64,000 bases of DNA from Ferruginibacter paludis. Its GTDB lineage: Bacteria > Bacteroidota > Bacteroidia > Chitinophagales > Chitinophagaceae. Positions within the stretch are counted from its first letter, which is position 1. Each line of letters begins with the position of its first letter. Below the pieces are notes generated by a model. It saw only the letters and a list, made by a program, of their open reading frames with translations, did not search any database and was not told the DNA's origin. The stretch is from positions 434,001-498,000 of the forward strand of contig NZ_JAUFQJ010000004.1 in NCBI RefSeq assembly GCF_030409685.1. Reading direction: 5' to 3'. The position numbers were made by a program, and so were the translations under genes. Positions 1-9,267 of this stretch are shown here, piece after piece.

Positions 1-54
1 AATTTCATAAAAGCATTTTAGAAACCATAATAGGTTTTATTTATCCTGACTTTT

Positions 55-96
55 AAAAAAACTGCTGAACCCAAACGGACTCAGCAGTTTTTTTAT
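55..96. terminator. bidirectional terminator after cmk
   Basis: A 9-bp stem, AACTGCTGA at 60-68 with TCAGCAGTT at 81-89, is flanked by a run of A on the left and a run of T on the right, so it reads as an intrinsic terminator on both strands. It lies 17 nt past the stop of cmk on the minus strand and probably ends that transcript. Confidence 0.75.
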
Positions 97-112
97 TTTA
101 CTAAAATTTATT

Positions 113-793
113 TTACTGGTGTTTTATCTTTTTCAATAAATCAAGCGCATGTTTTAATTGCTGCTCCATACTAATGTTGGTATTATCTATAATCACGGCA
201 TCATCTGCCTTTCTCAAAGGACTTACTTCCCTGTTGGAATCAATGTAGTCACGCATTTCAAGATTGTTCTTTACTTCTTCAATGGTGATGTTGGGATTTT
301 TTTCATACATCTCTTTGAACCTTCGTTCAACACGTACGGCAATATCCGCCGTCATAAAAATCTTCAATGCGGCGTCCGGAAATACAGTTGTACCGATGTC
401 TCTTCCATCCATTACGATGCCTTTCTTTTTACCCATTTTTTGTTGCTCTGCCACGGCAAATGAACGCACTTCTTTTATCGCTGCCACTTCACTTACCTTT
501 TCTGCAATCACCAAATCCCGAATCAGGTATTCCACATTCTCTCCATTCAAAAATATTTCTGACTGACCTGATTTTTCATTGGGCTGAAACTCCAGTGAAA
601 TATTTTTCAACGCATCTTTTACTTCAGCTGTATCTGTCCAGTCGATGTGATGACGCAAAAAATACAAGGTGATGGCACGGTACATCGCACCACTGTCAAT
701 ATACACATAGCCCAACTCTTTTGCCATTTGTTTTGCCAGCGTACTTTTTCCGCAGGATGACCAGCCGTCTATGGTTATCACAATCTTTTTCAT
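113..793 (-). CDS. cmk: cytidylate kinase
   Basis: Cytidylate kinase phosphorylates CMP and dCMP with ATP in the cytoplasm as part of pyrimidine nucleotide supply. The 226-residue protein has the usual length. A P-loop (GWSSCGKST) starts near residue 10, followed by the CMP-binding stretch IDSGAMYRA and the conserved DGRDIGTTVFPDA segment near residue 128. The ATG start is immediately in front of the first beta strand and needs no adjustment. It lies downstream of clpC on the same strand but a terminator separates them, so it probably has its own promoter in the 139-nt spacer. Confidence 0.95.
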   Translation of the reverse strand: MKKIVITIDGWSSCGKSTLAKQMAKELGYVYIDSGAMYRAITLYFLRHHIDWTDTAEVKDALKNISLEFQPNEKSGQSEIFLNGENVEYLIRDLVIAEKVSEVAAIKEVRSFAVAEQQKMGKKKGIVMDGRDIGTTVFPDAALKIFMTADIAVRVERRFKEMYEKNPNITIEEVKNNLEMRDYIDSNREVSPLRKADDAVIIDNTNISMEQQLKHALDLLKKIKHQ

Positions 794-884
794 TGCTGCA
801 AAAGTCAGTCAAAAAACCGATCCTTCAAAAGAAAAATTGCATTTTGAAAGATAGCGACTGGTGTAATAAAAAAAATCACACTAA

Positions 885-912
885 CAAAAAAGCCATCCTT
901 CCGGATGGCTTT
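885..912 (-). terminator. intrinsic terminator after clpC
   Basis: AAAGCCATCC (889-898) pairs with GGATGGCTTT (903-912) around a 4-nt loop. On the minus strand the stem is followed by a T run, about 20 nt past the clpC stop codon, as expected for a rho-independent terminator. Confidence 0.8.
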
Positions 913-932
913 ACGTTTATGTTTTCAAAAAA

Positions 933-3485
933 TTAAGCTTCTGATTTAGCCTCGATGCTGCTGCTCTCTGCAGGCTTTAAAGTAAAGAGAATTTTTTCTT
1001 TGGCTTCGTCCAGGTCAGCAATCAATGTATCGCCTTCCTTCACTGCCATATTTAAAATTTCTTCTGCTAAAGGATCTTCCAGGTATTTCTGGATGGCCCT
1101 GTGCAGAGGCCTAGCTCCAAACTGAGAGTCGTATCCTTTCTCTGCAATAAAATCTTTTGCTCTCGATGTTAATTCCATAGAAAAACCAAGATTTACCAGC
1201 CTTTTCATTACACCCTTCATCAGGATATCAATGATCTCGAAGATGTTTTCCTTGGTGAGAGAATTGAATATTACCACATCATCAATCCTGTTTAAAAACT
1301 CAGGACTAAATGTACGTTTCAATGCTTTTTCTATAACTGATTTATTATTTTCATCTGCATTTAAAACCCTTGCTGCGGTAGCAAAACCTACACCTTCCCC
1401 AAAATCTTTTAACTGGCGTGCACCAATATTAGACGTCATGATGATCAGCGTATTCTTAAAGTCAATCTTTCTTCCCAAACCATCTGTCAGCTGCCCATCA
1501 TCCAATACCTGCAATAAAATATTGTAAATATCCGGATGCGCTTTTTCAATTTCATCCAGCAAAATAACGCTGTATGGTTTACGTCTAACTCTTTCCGTTA
1601 ACTGACCACCTTCTTCATAACCAACATATCCGGGAGGTGCACCAATCAAACGGCTTACACTGAATTTTTCCATGTATTCACTCATGTCGATCCTTATTAA
1701 AGAATCGTCATTGTCAAACATGTATCTTGCCAGTGACCTTGCCAACTCAGTTTTACCCACCCCTGTAGGGCCAAGGAAAATAAATGTACCGATTGGTTTC
1801 TTCGGATCTTTCAATCCCACCCTGTTGCGCTGGATGGCTTTTACCACTTTTTGAATTCCATCTTCCTGTCCAACAACCGCGCCTTTCAGGTCTTCGGCCA
1901 TGCGACGTAATTTTTCAGTTTCTGCCTGCACCATCCTCTTTACAGGTATGCCGGTCATCATGCTTATCACTTCCGCTATGTCTTCTTCTTCAATCGGGAA
2001 ACGCTTGTGTTTACTTTCTTCTTCCCAATCGTTCTTTGCTTTTTCCAATTCTTCCTGTAATCTTTTTTCTGTATCTCTTAAAGAAGCAGCTTCTTCAAAA
2101 CGCTGGCTTTTTACCACCTTGTTTTTTTCCAGCTTAATGTCTTCAATTTTCTTTTCCAGTTCAATTACTTCCTGCGGAACGTTGATGTTTTTAATGTGCT
2201 TTCTTGCACCTACTTCATCCATAACGTCTATCGCCTTGTCGGGCAATAACCTGTCGGTCATGTACCTTTCACTTAACTTAACACACGCATCGATGGCTTC
2301 CGCACTATACAAAACATTGTGGTAGTCTTCGTATTTGCTTTTGATGTTGGTTAAAATTTCAATTGTTTCTTCTACTGACGGTTGTTCAACAATTACCTTT
2401 TGAAAACGACGATCCAGTGCGCCATCTTTTTCAATATGCATACGATATTCATCCAAAGTAGAAGCACCGATGCACTGTAACTCACCTCTTGCAAGGGCTG
2501 GTTTAAATATGTTGGAAGCATCCAATGAACCGCTGGCACCACCGGCACCAACAATGGTATGAATTTCATCAATAAACAAAATCACATCCCTGTTTTTTTC
2601 CAGCTCATTCATGATAGCCTTCATTCTTTCTTCAAACTGGCCACGGTATTTTGTACCGGCAACCAATGCTGCCAAATCAAGCGATACTACTCTTTTATCA
2701 AACAATACCCGGCTCACTTTTCTTTGTACAATGCGTAAGGCCAAACCTTCCACAATGGCTGTTTTACCCACACCAGGTTCACCGATTAAAATGGGATTAT
2801 TCTTTTTACGGCGGCTAAGAATTTGTGACACTCTTTCAATTTCTGTTTCCCTGCCAACGATCGGATCTAGTGAACCGCTTTCCGCTAAACGGGTAATGTC
2901 ACGGCCGAAATTATCCAGTACAGGTGTCTTTGTTTTGGGCTGGTTAGCAGCACCGCCACGTTGTGCTTTTTGCTGCTGGCTGTATTGTTTCTTTTCCTCA
3001 TCAAAGTCATCCTCATTTTCATCACTGAATTCTGCTGATGGGGGATTGCTGGTTACAAAGCCCAACTCGTTTTTAAAAATATCGTAATCCACATCAAACT
3101 GATTTAAAATCTGCGTAGCAATGTTTTCTTTATTTTTCAAAATAGACAGCATCAGGTGCTCACTCTCCACCATCACACTTTTATGTGCTTTGGCTTCCAG
3201 TACAGTGATACGAATGACTTTCTCCGCCTGCTTTGTAAGCGGAAGTGAATTAATGTTAGCAATGTTTTTTCCTGTCTTATCCTTCACAGCAACCTCTATC
3301 TCTTTACGCAATTCGTACAGATCTACATTCAGTGATTTGAGGATTTTGATGGCGGTATTTTCACCATCCCTTATCAATCCTAACACTAAATGTTCGGTGC
3401 CTATAAAATCATTTCCCAGGCGCAGTGCTTCTTCCCTGCTATAAGAAATAATTTCCTTTACTTGTGCTGAAAAATTGTTGTCCAT
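933..3485 (-). CDS. clpC: AAA+ protease-associated chaperone ClpC
   Basis: ClpC is the hexameric unfoldase that feeds substrates to ClpP in the cytoplasm. The 850-residue protein has an N-terminal double Clp-N repeat, a first AAA+ domain with Walker A GEPGVGKT near residue 235 and Walker [11 protein letters not shown], a UVR-like coiled segment ([12 protein letters not shown]) near 461, and a second AAA+ domain with Walker [10 protein letters not shown] near 570 and [10 protein letters not shown]. The reading frame extends 8 codons further to a TTG at 3509. I prefer the ATG at 3485 because [11 protein letters not shown] is the family's usual N-terminus. It is divergent from the STAS gene. Confidence 0.95.
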   Translation of the reverse strand: MDNNFSAQVKEIISYSREEALRLGNDFIGTEHLVLGLIRDGENTAIKILKSLNVDLYELRKEIEVAVKDKTGKNIANINSLPLTKQAEKVIRITVLEAKAHKSVMVESEHLMLSILKNKENIATQILNQFDVDYDIFKNELGFVTSNPPSAEFSDENEDDFDEEKKQYSQQQKAQRGGAANQPKTKTPVLDNFGRDITRLAESGSLDPIVGRETEIERVSQILSRRKKNNPILIGEPGVGKTAIVEGLALRIVQRKVSRVLFDKRVVSLDLAALVAGTKYRGQFEERMKAIMNELEKNRDVILFIDEIHTIVGAGGASGSLDASNIFKPALARGELQCIGASTLDEYRMHIEKDGALDRRFQKVIVEQPSVEETIEILTNIKSKYEDYHNVLYSAEAIDACVKLSERYMTDRLLPDKAIDVMDEVGARKHIKNINVPQEVIELEKKIEDIKLEKNKVVKSQRFEEAASLRDTEKRLQEELEKAKNDWEEESKHKRFPIEEEDIAEVISMMTGIPVKRMVQAETEKLRRMAEDLKGAVVGQEDGIQKVVKAIQRNRVGLKDPKKPIGTFIFLGPTGVGKTELARSLARYMFDNDDSLIRIDMSEYMEKFSVSRLIGAPPGYVGYEEGGQLTERVRRKPYSVILLDEIEKAHPDIYNILLQVLDDGQLTDGLGRKIDFKNTLIIMTSNIGARQLKDFGEGVGFATAARVLNADENNKSVIEKALKRTFSPEFLNRIDDVVIFNSLTKENIFEIIDILMKGVMKRLVNLGFSMELTSRAKDFIAEKGYDSQFGARPLHRAIQKYLEDPLAEEILNMAVKEGDTLIADLDEAKEKILFTLKPAESSSIEAKSEA

Positions 3486-3741
3486 CCGTATTGAATTTAG
3501 CTTGTACAATAATAACGATTATTTGTTAGATAAAGTTTGCTGAAAAGGTGAAATGTTAATATGTTAAAAAATTAAAAAATGCTTTGTGCAGGACCTGCGG
3601 CGGTACAGATATCATCCGTTTTGCAGAATTTTACAAGCTATCGAAATAGCGTCACAAGAATCAAACTCGTTTCCTGGAATTTTACTTCAAAATTTTCCTT
3701 TACTTTACAAATACCTAACGTCAAAAACTGAATCTTATTTA

Positions 3742-4116
3742 ATGAATGTCAAAATAGATACCAAAGAGAAATTTACTGTTATTACGCCTGAAGAGGTGAG
3801 ATTGACTGCTATATTGACAGGAGAATTAGTGGAAATGTTGCTTCACTATCAACAAAAAGATATCCCACACCTGGTGCTTAACATGCAACGGATAACAGAG
3901 ATAGACGAAGCAAGCGGAGAATTACTTGCAAACTGCCAGCAACAGTTTTACGAGCATAATTGCTCCTTTGTTATCTGCGCTCTTCAGCCAGCCGTTGAAG
4001 CTTTACTTGATAAGGCAGAACTGCTGGAGGTAATGAATGTAACACCAACAGAAAGCGAAGCGTGGGACATTGTGCAAATGGAAGAAATAGAGCGGGAATT
4101 AATGGGAGACGAATAG
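3742..4116 (+). CDS. STAS-domain protein, anti-sigma-antagonist-like
   Basis: A 124-residue single STAS domain of the SpoIIAA/anti-anti-sigma type. The fold pattern is visible as beta strands LTAILTGELV and LVLNMQRI, followed by the phosphorylation-loop motif EIDEASGELL, in which Ser58 corresponds to the serine phosphorylated in SpoIIAA-type proteins. The frame is open upstream to 3586, but that part does not look like protein, and the ATG at 3742 sits directly before the domain. No partner serine kinase or sigma factor lies next to it. It is 79 nt upstream of rnz, on the same strand, and may be co-transcribed. The role is inferred from the domain only. Confidence 0.75.
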   Translation: MNVKIDTKEKFTVITPEEVRLTAILTGELVEMLLHYQQKDIPHLVLNMQRITEIDEASGELLANCQQQFYEHNCSFVICALQPAVEALLDKAELLEVMNVTPTESEAWDIVQMEEIERELMGDE

Positions 4117-4195
4117 GCCTTTCGACGGATAATTTTTTAATGTGCCAGCGATATATTAAATTTATTTTTTTACAATAAATTTTAACCCTTTTTAA

Positions 4196-5098
4196 ATGTT
4201 GGCAATCACAATTTTAGGTAACAATTCCGCTATTCCTGCATGGGACAGAAACCCCACAGCGCAGATTCTGCAGTCGCTGGAAGAGTGCTACCTGATTGAT
4301 TGCGGCGAGGGCACGCAAACCCAAATGTCCAAATATAAAATCCGCAGAAGCAGGATCAACCACATTTTTATTTCTCATTTACATGGCGATCATTATTTTG
4401 GCCTGATCGGATTGTTGACCAGCATGAGTTTACTCAGCCGTACGCAGGATCTTCATTTACATGCACCTGCGGCCCTGGAACAAATCATTCAGCTGCAATT
4501 ATCTGTTGCCTCCGTTCAACTTTCTTACCGCTTGTATTTTCACCCCATTACTGCCAATGAAATCATTGTTGACGACAGTAAGATTACCGTGGAAAGTTTT
4601 GCTGTAAAACATCGTATCGAATGTTGGGGATTTTTGTTTACAGAAAAGAAAAACCCGCGAAAAATCGATCGCGTAAGAATTAAGGCCTATGAAATACCCG
4701 TTTCTTTTTACGACAAATTACAGAAAGGGGAAGACTACGTAACAAAAAAAGGCACCATTATTCCGAATGAGGAAGTTACTATACCCGGCCCTAAACCAAA
4801 AAAGTACGCCTACTGTGCGGATACCATTTATGATGAAACCCTGGTTGACAAAGTGAAGTTGGTTGATATGCTGTATCATGAAGCCACCTACCTGAAAGCT
4901 TTGCACAGCAGGGCTGCCGAGCGCTTTCACAGTACCACCATACAGGCAGCCGGCATTGCGCATAAAGGGCAGGTAAAGAAATTACTCATTGGCCATTTTT
5001 CCTCGAAGTATGAAGTGCTGGATGAATTTTTAACCGAAGCGACTGCCGTATTTGAAAATACTGAACTGGCTTTGCAGGGCGTTAGTTACCGCATTTAA
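4196..5098 (+). CDS. rnz: ribonuclease Z
   Basis: RNase Z cuts the 3' trailer from tRNA precursors. The 300-residue protein is a metallo-beta-lactamase fold with the zinc motif HLHGDH at residues 61-66 and further expected ligands in CADT, HEAT and IGHFSSKY segments. Length matches short-form bacterial RNase Z. The STAS gene lies directly upstream and a convergent esterase gene follows. Confidence 0.93.
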   Translation: MLAITILGNNSAIPAWDRNPTAQILQSLEECYLIDCGEGTQTQMSKYKIRRSRINHIFISHLHGDHYFGLIGLLTSMSLLSRTQDLHLHAPAALEQIIQLQLSVASVQLSYRLYFHPITANEIIVDDSKITVESFAVKHRIECWGFLFTEKKNPRKIDRVRIKAYEIPVSFYDKLQKGEDYVTKKGTIIPNEEVTIPGPKPKKYAYCADTIYDETLVDKVKLVDMLYHEATYLKALHSRAAERFHSTTIQAAGIAHKGQVKKLLIGHFSSKYEVLDEFLTEATAVFENTELALQGVSYRI

Positions 5099-5112
5099 AA
5101 GCAAACAATTGG

Positions 5113-5160
5113 TCCGGACCAGGAATCTTTGTGGGGCATCGTTGCATCGCCCTCTTATAC
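5113..5160 (+). repeat. degenerate copy of the GTACAAGAG/GCGACGCC repeat family
   Basis: Starts TCCGGACCAGGAA, contains TTTGTGG and ends ATCGCCCTCTTATAC. The same order of blocks occurs at 42899-42950, where it reads TCCGGGCCAAGAA, TTTGTGG and GTCGCACTCTTGTAC. It fills the gap between the convergent genes rnz and the esterase. Confidence 0.55.
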
Positions 5161-5224
5161 TTTTGCAGCTTTACTGTACAATCAGTGTAAAAAAAAGCTT
5201 ACATTTTTCAAGGATGAGATCGGA

Positions 5225-6400
5225 TTATTTATCCAGCCTGATTGCATTATTAAATCCATCTGACATAATCCACCTGTAAAAATCGGCAAACCATTTATGC
5301 CAGGCTTGTTCGTTGTGTTGCCCTTCGGGGTCAATTACTTTATAAATCATGGCATCTGATTTTTTAGCCACGGTTTCAACCACTTCTTCCATGTCATTGA
5401 CATAAGTACCACCTTCAAGTTCACCGATGTAAAAAAATAGCTTTCCGGTTAATTTGTTGCCTGCTGAATCAGTCAACTTTTTTATACCATCCGCCGTCCA
5501 GAATGCCGGCGAAAAAATGCCACCCCTGCCAAAAACATCCGGGTACTTTAACAGTGCGTAAAAGGAAATTAATCCCCCCATGGAACTGCCGCCAATAATC
5601 GTTCTATTTTTTGATCGCAAGGTTCTGTAATGTCCGTCAATAAAGGGCTTTAACGTCTGTACCAAAAAATCAACATACACTTCACCTTTCCCCTTCCCAA
5701 ATTTTTCATTGTCAAACGGATTGTATTCCTGCATCCTTTCCACACCATTATCTATACCTACCACAATACAGGGCGGTGCGCCTTTTTTTACCATGCTGTC
5801 CAGTATTTCGTCTACACCCCATTCGCCAAAAGCCGCAGTGTATGCATCAAACAGGTTCTGCCCATCCTGGAGGTACATCACCGGATATTTTTCGTTACCG
5901 GTATGGTACCCCGGAGGCAAATAAATCCATATCCTTCGTTTGCTATTTAGCTGCGGGACTGCAAAAGCAGTATCCAAAATGTGCACATTTGGAGATACCG
6001 TATGTTGTTTAACAACAGGTGTAAAATCATCTTTCCATGCAGCGATGGAAATCTCAATGGTTGTATCGCCGGTTATGCTGATTACATGATTGCCAATGTC
6101 AGCTCCGGCTAAAGCGCTTTCTGTTTTTCCCCAATCGCCACGGGTACATTTAAATTCAACAACCGTGGCCGGAACATTTTTTATTTGAAGGGATAAATAA
6201 CCATGTTGTTTTACAAAATAAAACCTGCCATCAGCAGGTTGCCAGTTATTAAAATTGCCAGCTGCAAAAATGGAATCCCCCGCATGTAACGCAGGCTGCT
6301 GCACTATATGAAGGGTGACTGTATACTGCGCAACCGTAACCGTAACTGCACATAAGCAGGCACACAAAAAAAGATACAACCGCTTGTGGTTATTGGGCAT
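5225..6400 (-). CDS. secreted esterase, Fes/EsterD-like alpha/beta hydrolase
   Basis: A 391-residue secreted protein with a signal peptide ending at AVTVTVAQ near residue 25. Residues about 28-125 form an all-beta module resembling the starch-binding/AMPK glycogen-binding E-set (FAAGNFNNWQPAD is characteristic). The rest is an enterochelin-esterase-type alpha/beta hydrolase with the nucleophile elbow GGSSMGG near residue 272 and a candidate catalytic His in GQHNEQAW near 361. It probably cleaves an ester or sugar-ester substrate in the periplasm or outside the cell; the substrate cannot be read from sequence. It lies 27 nt after dapA on the same strand. Confidence 0.8.
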   Translation of the reverse strand: MPNNHKRLYLFLCACLCAVTVTVAQYTVTLHIVQQPALHAGDSIFAAGNFNNWQPADGRFYFVKQHGYLSLQIKNVPATVVEFKCTRGDWGKTESALAGADIGNHVISITGDTTIEISIAAWKDDFTPVVKQHTVSPNVHILDTAFAVPQLNSKRRIWIYLPPGYHTGNEKYPVMYLQDGQNLFDAYTAAFGEWGVDEILDSMVKKGAPPCIVVGIDNGVERMQEYNPFDNEKFGKGKGEVYVDFLVQTLKPFIDGHYRTLRSKNRTIIGGSSMGGLISFYALLKYPDVFGRGGIFSPAFWTADGIKKLTDSAGNKLTGKLFFYIGELEGGTYVNDMEEVVETVAKKSDAMIYKVIDPEGQHNEQAWHKWFADFYRWIMSDGFNNAIRLDK

Positions 6401-6427
6401 AAATCAAGAATTGATTTGTCAGATAAG

Positions 6428-7312
6428 CTATCCGCGGGCACAATAAGCTTTCACCTTTTGCTGGATGCCTTCACTCAATGATGTTACTGGCAGCCTTACT
6501 ACATTTTTTATATGCCCCATTTCGTAAAGGAACCCTTTTACGCCGGCAGGGTTGTTTTCTGTAAACAATAAATTGTACACTTCCAGCAAAGGGTCATTTA
6601 GTTTTTTGGCAGCGGCAAAATCTGAAGCCAGTCCGGCCCTTACCATGTCAGAAAATTGTTTTGGATAACAATTGGCGGCAACACTGATCACGCCATCTAT
6701 TCCACACGCCAGTTCAGGCAATACAAGGTCATCATCACCACTCACTACCAAAAAATCCGCTGGTCTGTCTTTCAAAATCTGGATGCACTGACTAATATTG
6801 TTACCGGCCTCTTTAATGCCAGCCACATTGGCCACTTCATGCGCCAAACGCAATGTAGTTGACGCTTCCATGTTACGGCCCGTTCTGCCCGGCACATTGT
6901 ACAATATGATGGGTTTAGGTGATGCTTCGGCAATTGCTTTATAATGCTGAAAAATACCTTCCTGCGAAGGTTTGTTATAATAAGGACAGGCGCTCAAAAC
7001 CGCCACTGCTTTATCAAGTGGGTAGCTCTGGACCTGCTCAACCACTTCCCTTGTATTATTGCCACCAATACCCACCACAACCGGTACCCGGCCATTTATC
7101 TTTTCAAATGTAAAATTGATAATATCCAGCTTCTCCTGTTTATCCAGCGTGGGTGTTTCACCGGTGGTGCCTAAAGTAACAATATATTCCACTCCATTTC
7201 CGATGATAAAATTGATCAACTTTTCCAGTGCTGCAAAATCCACTGTTTCATCCTGATTAAACGGCGTTACAATCGCTGCGCCCGTTCCTTTTAACTGCTC
7301 CCTGATGTTCAT
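6428..7312 (-). CDS. dapA: 4-hydroxy-tetrahydrodipicolinate synthase
   Basis: DapA condenses pyruvate with aspartate semialdehyde to start the lysine/diaminopimelate branch. The 294-residue TIM barrel shows the pyruvate-binding GTTGETPTL motif, the tyrosine of ILYNVPGRTG, and the Schiff-base lysine in VAGIKEAGNN. Length is normal. It is preceded by a strong terminator, so it is transcribed independently of the L,D-transpeptidase gene and possibly together with the esterase gene downstream. Confidence 0.95.
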   Translation of the reverse strand: MNIREQLKGTGAAIVTPFNQDETVDFAALEKLINFIIGNGVEYIVTLGTTGETPTLDKQEKLDIINFTFEKINGRVPVVVGIGGNNTREVVEQVQSYPLDKAVAVLSACPYYNKPSQEGIFQHYKAIAEASPKPIILYNVPGRTGRNMEASTTLRLAHEVANVAGIKEAGNNISQCIQILKDRPADFLVVSGDDDLVLPELACGIDGVISVAANCYPKQFSDMVRAGLASDFAAAKKLNDPLLEVYNLLFTENNPAGVKGFLYEMGHIKNVVRLPVTSLSEGIQQKVKAYCARG

Positions 7313-7365
7313 TACTACAATAATTTTTGGTGAAGGTATTATTATGCAGTGAAATTGTAAAAAAC

Positions 7366-7397
7366 AAAAATCCCCCGCTATCAGCAGGGGATTTTTT
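7366..7397. terminator. bidirectional terminator between L,D-transpeptidase and dapA
   Basis: ATCCCCCGCT and AGCAGGGGAT form a 10-bp stem with one mismatch and a 3-nt loop. It is preceded by AAAAA and followed by TTTTTT, so it works on either strand. It sits 27 nt past the stop of the minus-strand L,D-transpeptidase gene. Confidence 0.8.
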
Positions 7398-7423
7398 ATG
7401 GTAAATATAATTTTGAATTCGCT

Positions 7424-8227
7424 TTATTTATACGCCATCATCGGGCCTTGCGGATGGTTTAAAATACGGGAGTGACTCAGGTAATTCTGATCGGGACTAA
7501 AGATGAATAAACAAGTACCGTTTTTTATCACATCTATTATGGCTTTATGCAGCCGTTGTGGCAAAGCCGGGCAACCCCAGCTGCGGCCAAGATACCCCTG
7601 CGAATGGATAAAACTTTCATCTACATATTCGGCGCCGTGAATTACAATGGCTCTTCTGTTGGCATTATCGTTGATGCCTTTTTCCATGCCATTTAATTTT
7701 AATGAATATCCGTTTCCGCCAATATAAGTGCCCTGGGTTTCATAAAATCCAAGACTGCTTTTATTGCTTTCCGGTCTGTTGGAAAACTGTTTTGCGAACT
7801 CTTTGCCTGACTGCATGCCATGCGCTACATACGTATTGAACAGCAATTTATAGTTTGCAAGATCTATTACGAACAATCTCTTTTCCGATGAAGGTTTACT
7901 AAAATCAATAATAGAAATAATATGATCATTACTAACCTCTCCTATTGCCTTCATCACATTAAAACCTTTCATGGCATAATCAAATGCCTGGCGTGCCAGT
8001 CCCAGCGATCCAAGACGTAAGCTATCATACAAATTCATTTCTTCAGCTCGCACATTAATGTTGTTTACCAGGGGAGAATCTTTGGCCACAATAGGATGTA
8101 CTGAGGCATTGTTATCAAAAAAACCAACGGCTGTTTTTGTTTTTGCAAATACAAAAGGCATGTGCAAAATGAAGATAAACAGTGAGGAGAAGAATAAGTA
8201 TACTTTTTTGAAAGCAAATCTTTTCAT
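7424..8227 (-). CDS. L,D-transpeptidase, YkuD_2 type
   Basis: A 267-residue exported enzyme expected to make or remodel peptidoglycan cross-links in the periplasm. The ATG at 8227 starts a clear signal peptide (MKRFAFKKVYLFFSSLFIF...); the frame is open 21 codons further upstream but without a signal. The catalytic region has a His in IVIHGAEYVDE and the nucleophile motif GRSWGCPALP, the SxGC arrangement of the YkuD fold. The family is the Bacteroidota-type L,D-transpeptidase domain (PF13645-like, recognised by motif). A terminator follows it. Confidence 0.85.
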   Translation of the reverse strand: MKRFAFKKVYLFFSSLFIFILHMPFVFAKTKTAVGFFDNNASVHPIVAKDSPLVNNINVRAEEMNLYDSLRLGSLGLARQAFDYAMKGFNVMKAIGEVSNDHIISIIDFSKPSSEKRLFVIDLANYKLLFNTYVAHGMQSGKEFAKQFSNRPESNKSSLGFYETQGTYIGGNGYSLKLNGMEKGINDNANRRAIVIHGAEYVDESFIHSQGYLGRSWGCPALPQRLHKAIIDVIKNGTCLFIFSPDQNYLSHSRILNHPQGPMMAYK

Positions 8228-8526
8228 AATCGTAACTGGATTTAAAAATTCGTAAAGGGGTTTGCAAATATCGTGCTTACAAACTTTCATTTTTGTTAAA
8301 AAATGAAAGTTTTATATATTGAATTTAATATATTCAAAAAAGTAAAACTTAATTGTATCCCTGTATAAAAAATTTGCAATCAACCTATTAGGAGATTTTA
8401 GAAAACCAGGTTTAACTAAAATCTTTTTGCAGGTAGGGGTACTGAAAAATAACGAACGAATAACGGGTTTATTATTTTATGTGGATAAGTGGGTCCGATC
8501 AATAGGGCCAGATTGGCAGGCCGGTC
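8228..8526. other. AT-rich spacer without a gene
   Basis: About 300 nt between the L,D-transpeptidase start and the pgl stop. It is strongly AT-rich and holds a small inverted repeat (ATATATT-6 nt-AATATAT near 8316). It should contain the L,D-transpeptidase promoter, but I could not fix one, and no coding frame is convincing. Confidence 0.5.
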
Positions 8527-9267
8527 TTAAAAACTGACGTTTTCAAGTACGGACGCGGCAGATTCATCAAGAAACCAATCCAGCGTTCCTGTTACCGGGG
8601 CGATCAGTTGGGCTGGGAATTTGTCAATATTTTTAGTTGTCTCAAGAATATTTTTAACAGCGGCAGCTTTGGTTTGTCCATAAACCAAAAACGCAATATG
8701 ATGCGCCAGGTTAATCAATGGTGCGGTAAAACTGATGCGGTAAACTTGTTGTTCCTCCAGGAAAACTGCTTTTACTGAGACGGTTCTGTCCTGCAGTATG
8801 GGTGTATGTGGAAACAAGGATGCAGTGTGCGCATTATCGCCGAGCCCCAATAACACCAAATCAAATTTCATTTCTTTCCCGGCAAAATACCTACTGATCG
8901 CATCGGTATAATGCCCTGCTGCCAGTTCAGGTTCAAGGTCGGTATTCACTGGAAAAATGTTTGCTTCATTTATTTGCAGCGGATCAAACAAAGTTTTCTT
9001 TGCCATTAAATAATTACTATCGGGATCAGTCTGCGGCACATTACGTTCATCGCCAAAAAAGAAAAATACTTTGGGCCACTGTACTTTCTCTTTATAAGCC
9101 GGCGAGCTTAATAATTCATATAATTTTTTAGGAGAATTGCCACCTGATAAAGCGACCGTAAATTTTCCATTTGCAGCAATGGCTTCATTTGCTATGGTAA
9201 CAAAATAATTTGCAAGGCTGTTTAATACTTCGCCTTCTGTTTTATAAATATTTATTTTAACGCCCAT
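8527..9267 (-). CDS. pgl: 6-phosphogluconolactonase
   Basis: Hydrolyses 6-phosphogluconolactone, the product of Zwf, to 6-phosphogluconate. The 246-residue protein is of the DevB/NagB-fold type, with FTVALSGGNSPKKLYELL near residue 35, FFFGDERNVPQTD near 68 and LLGLGDNAHTASLFP near 140. The start codon overlaps the zwf stop by one base (TAATG on the minus strand), which indicates translational coupling. It is the last gene of the pentose-phosphate run. Confidence 0.95.
   Translation of the reverse strand: MGVKINIYKTEGEVLNSLANYFVTIANEAIAANGKFTVALSGGNSPKKLYELLSSPAYKEKVQWPKVFFFFGDERNVPQTDPDSNYLMAKKTLFDPLQINEANIFPVNTDLEPELAAGHYTDAISRYFAGKEMKFDLVLLGLGDNAHTASLFPHTPILQDRTVSVKAVFLEEQQVYRISFTAPLINLAHHIAFLVYGQTKAAAVKNILETTKNIDKFPAQLIAPVTGTLDWFLDESAASVLENVSF

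Noticed and set aside
3586..3741. Upstream extension of the STAS gene by 52 codons
   Set aside because: The extra residues do not resemble the domain, and the ATG at 3742 fits the family start.
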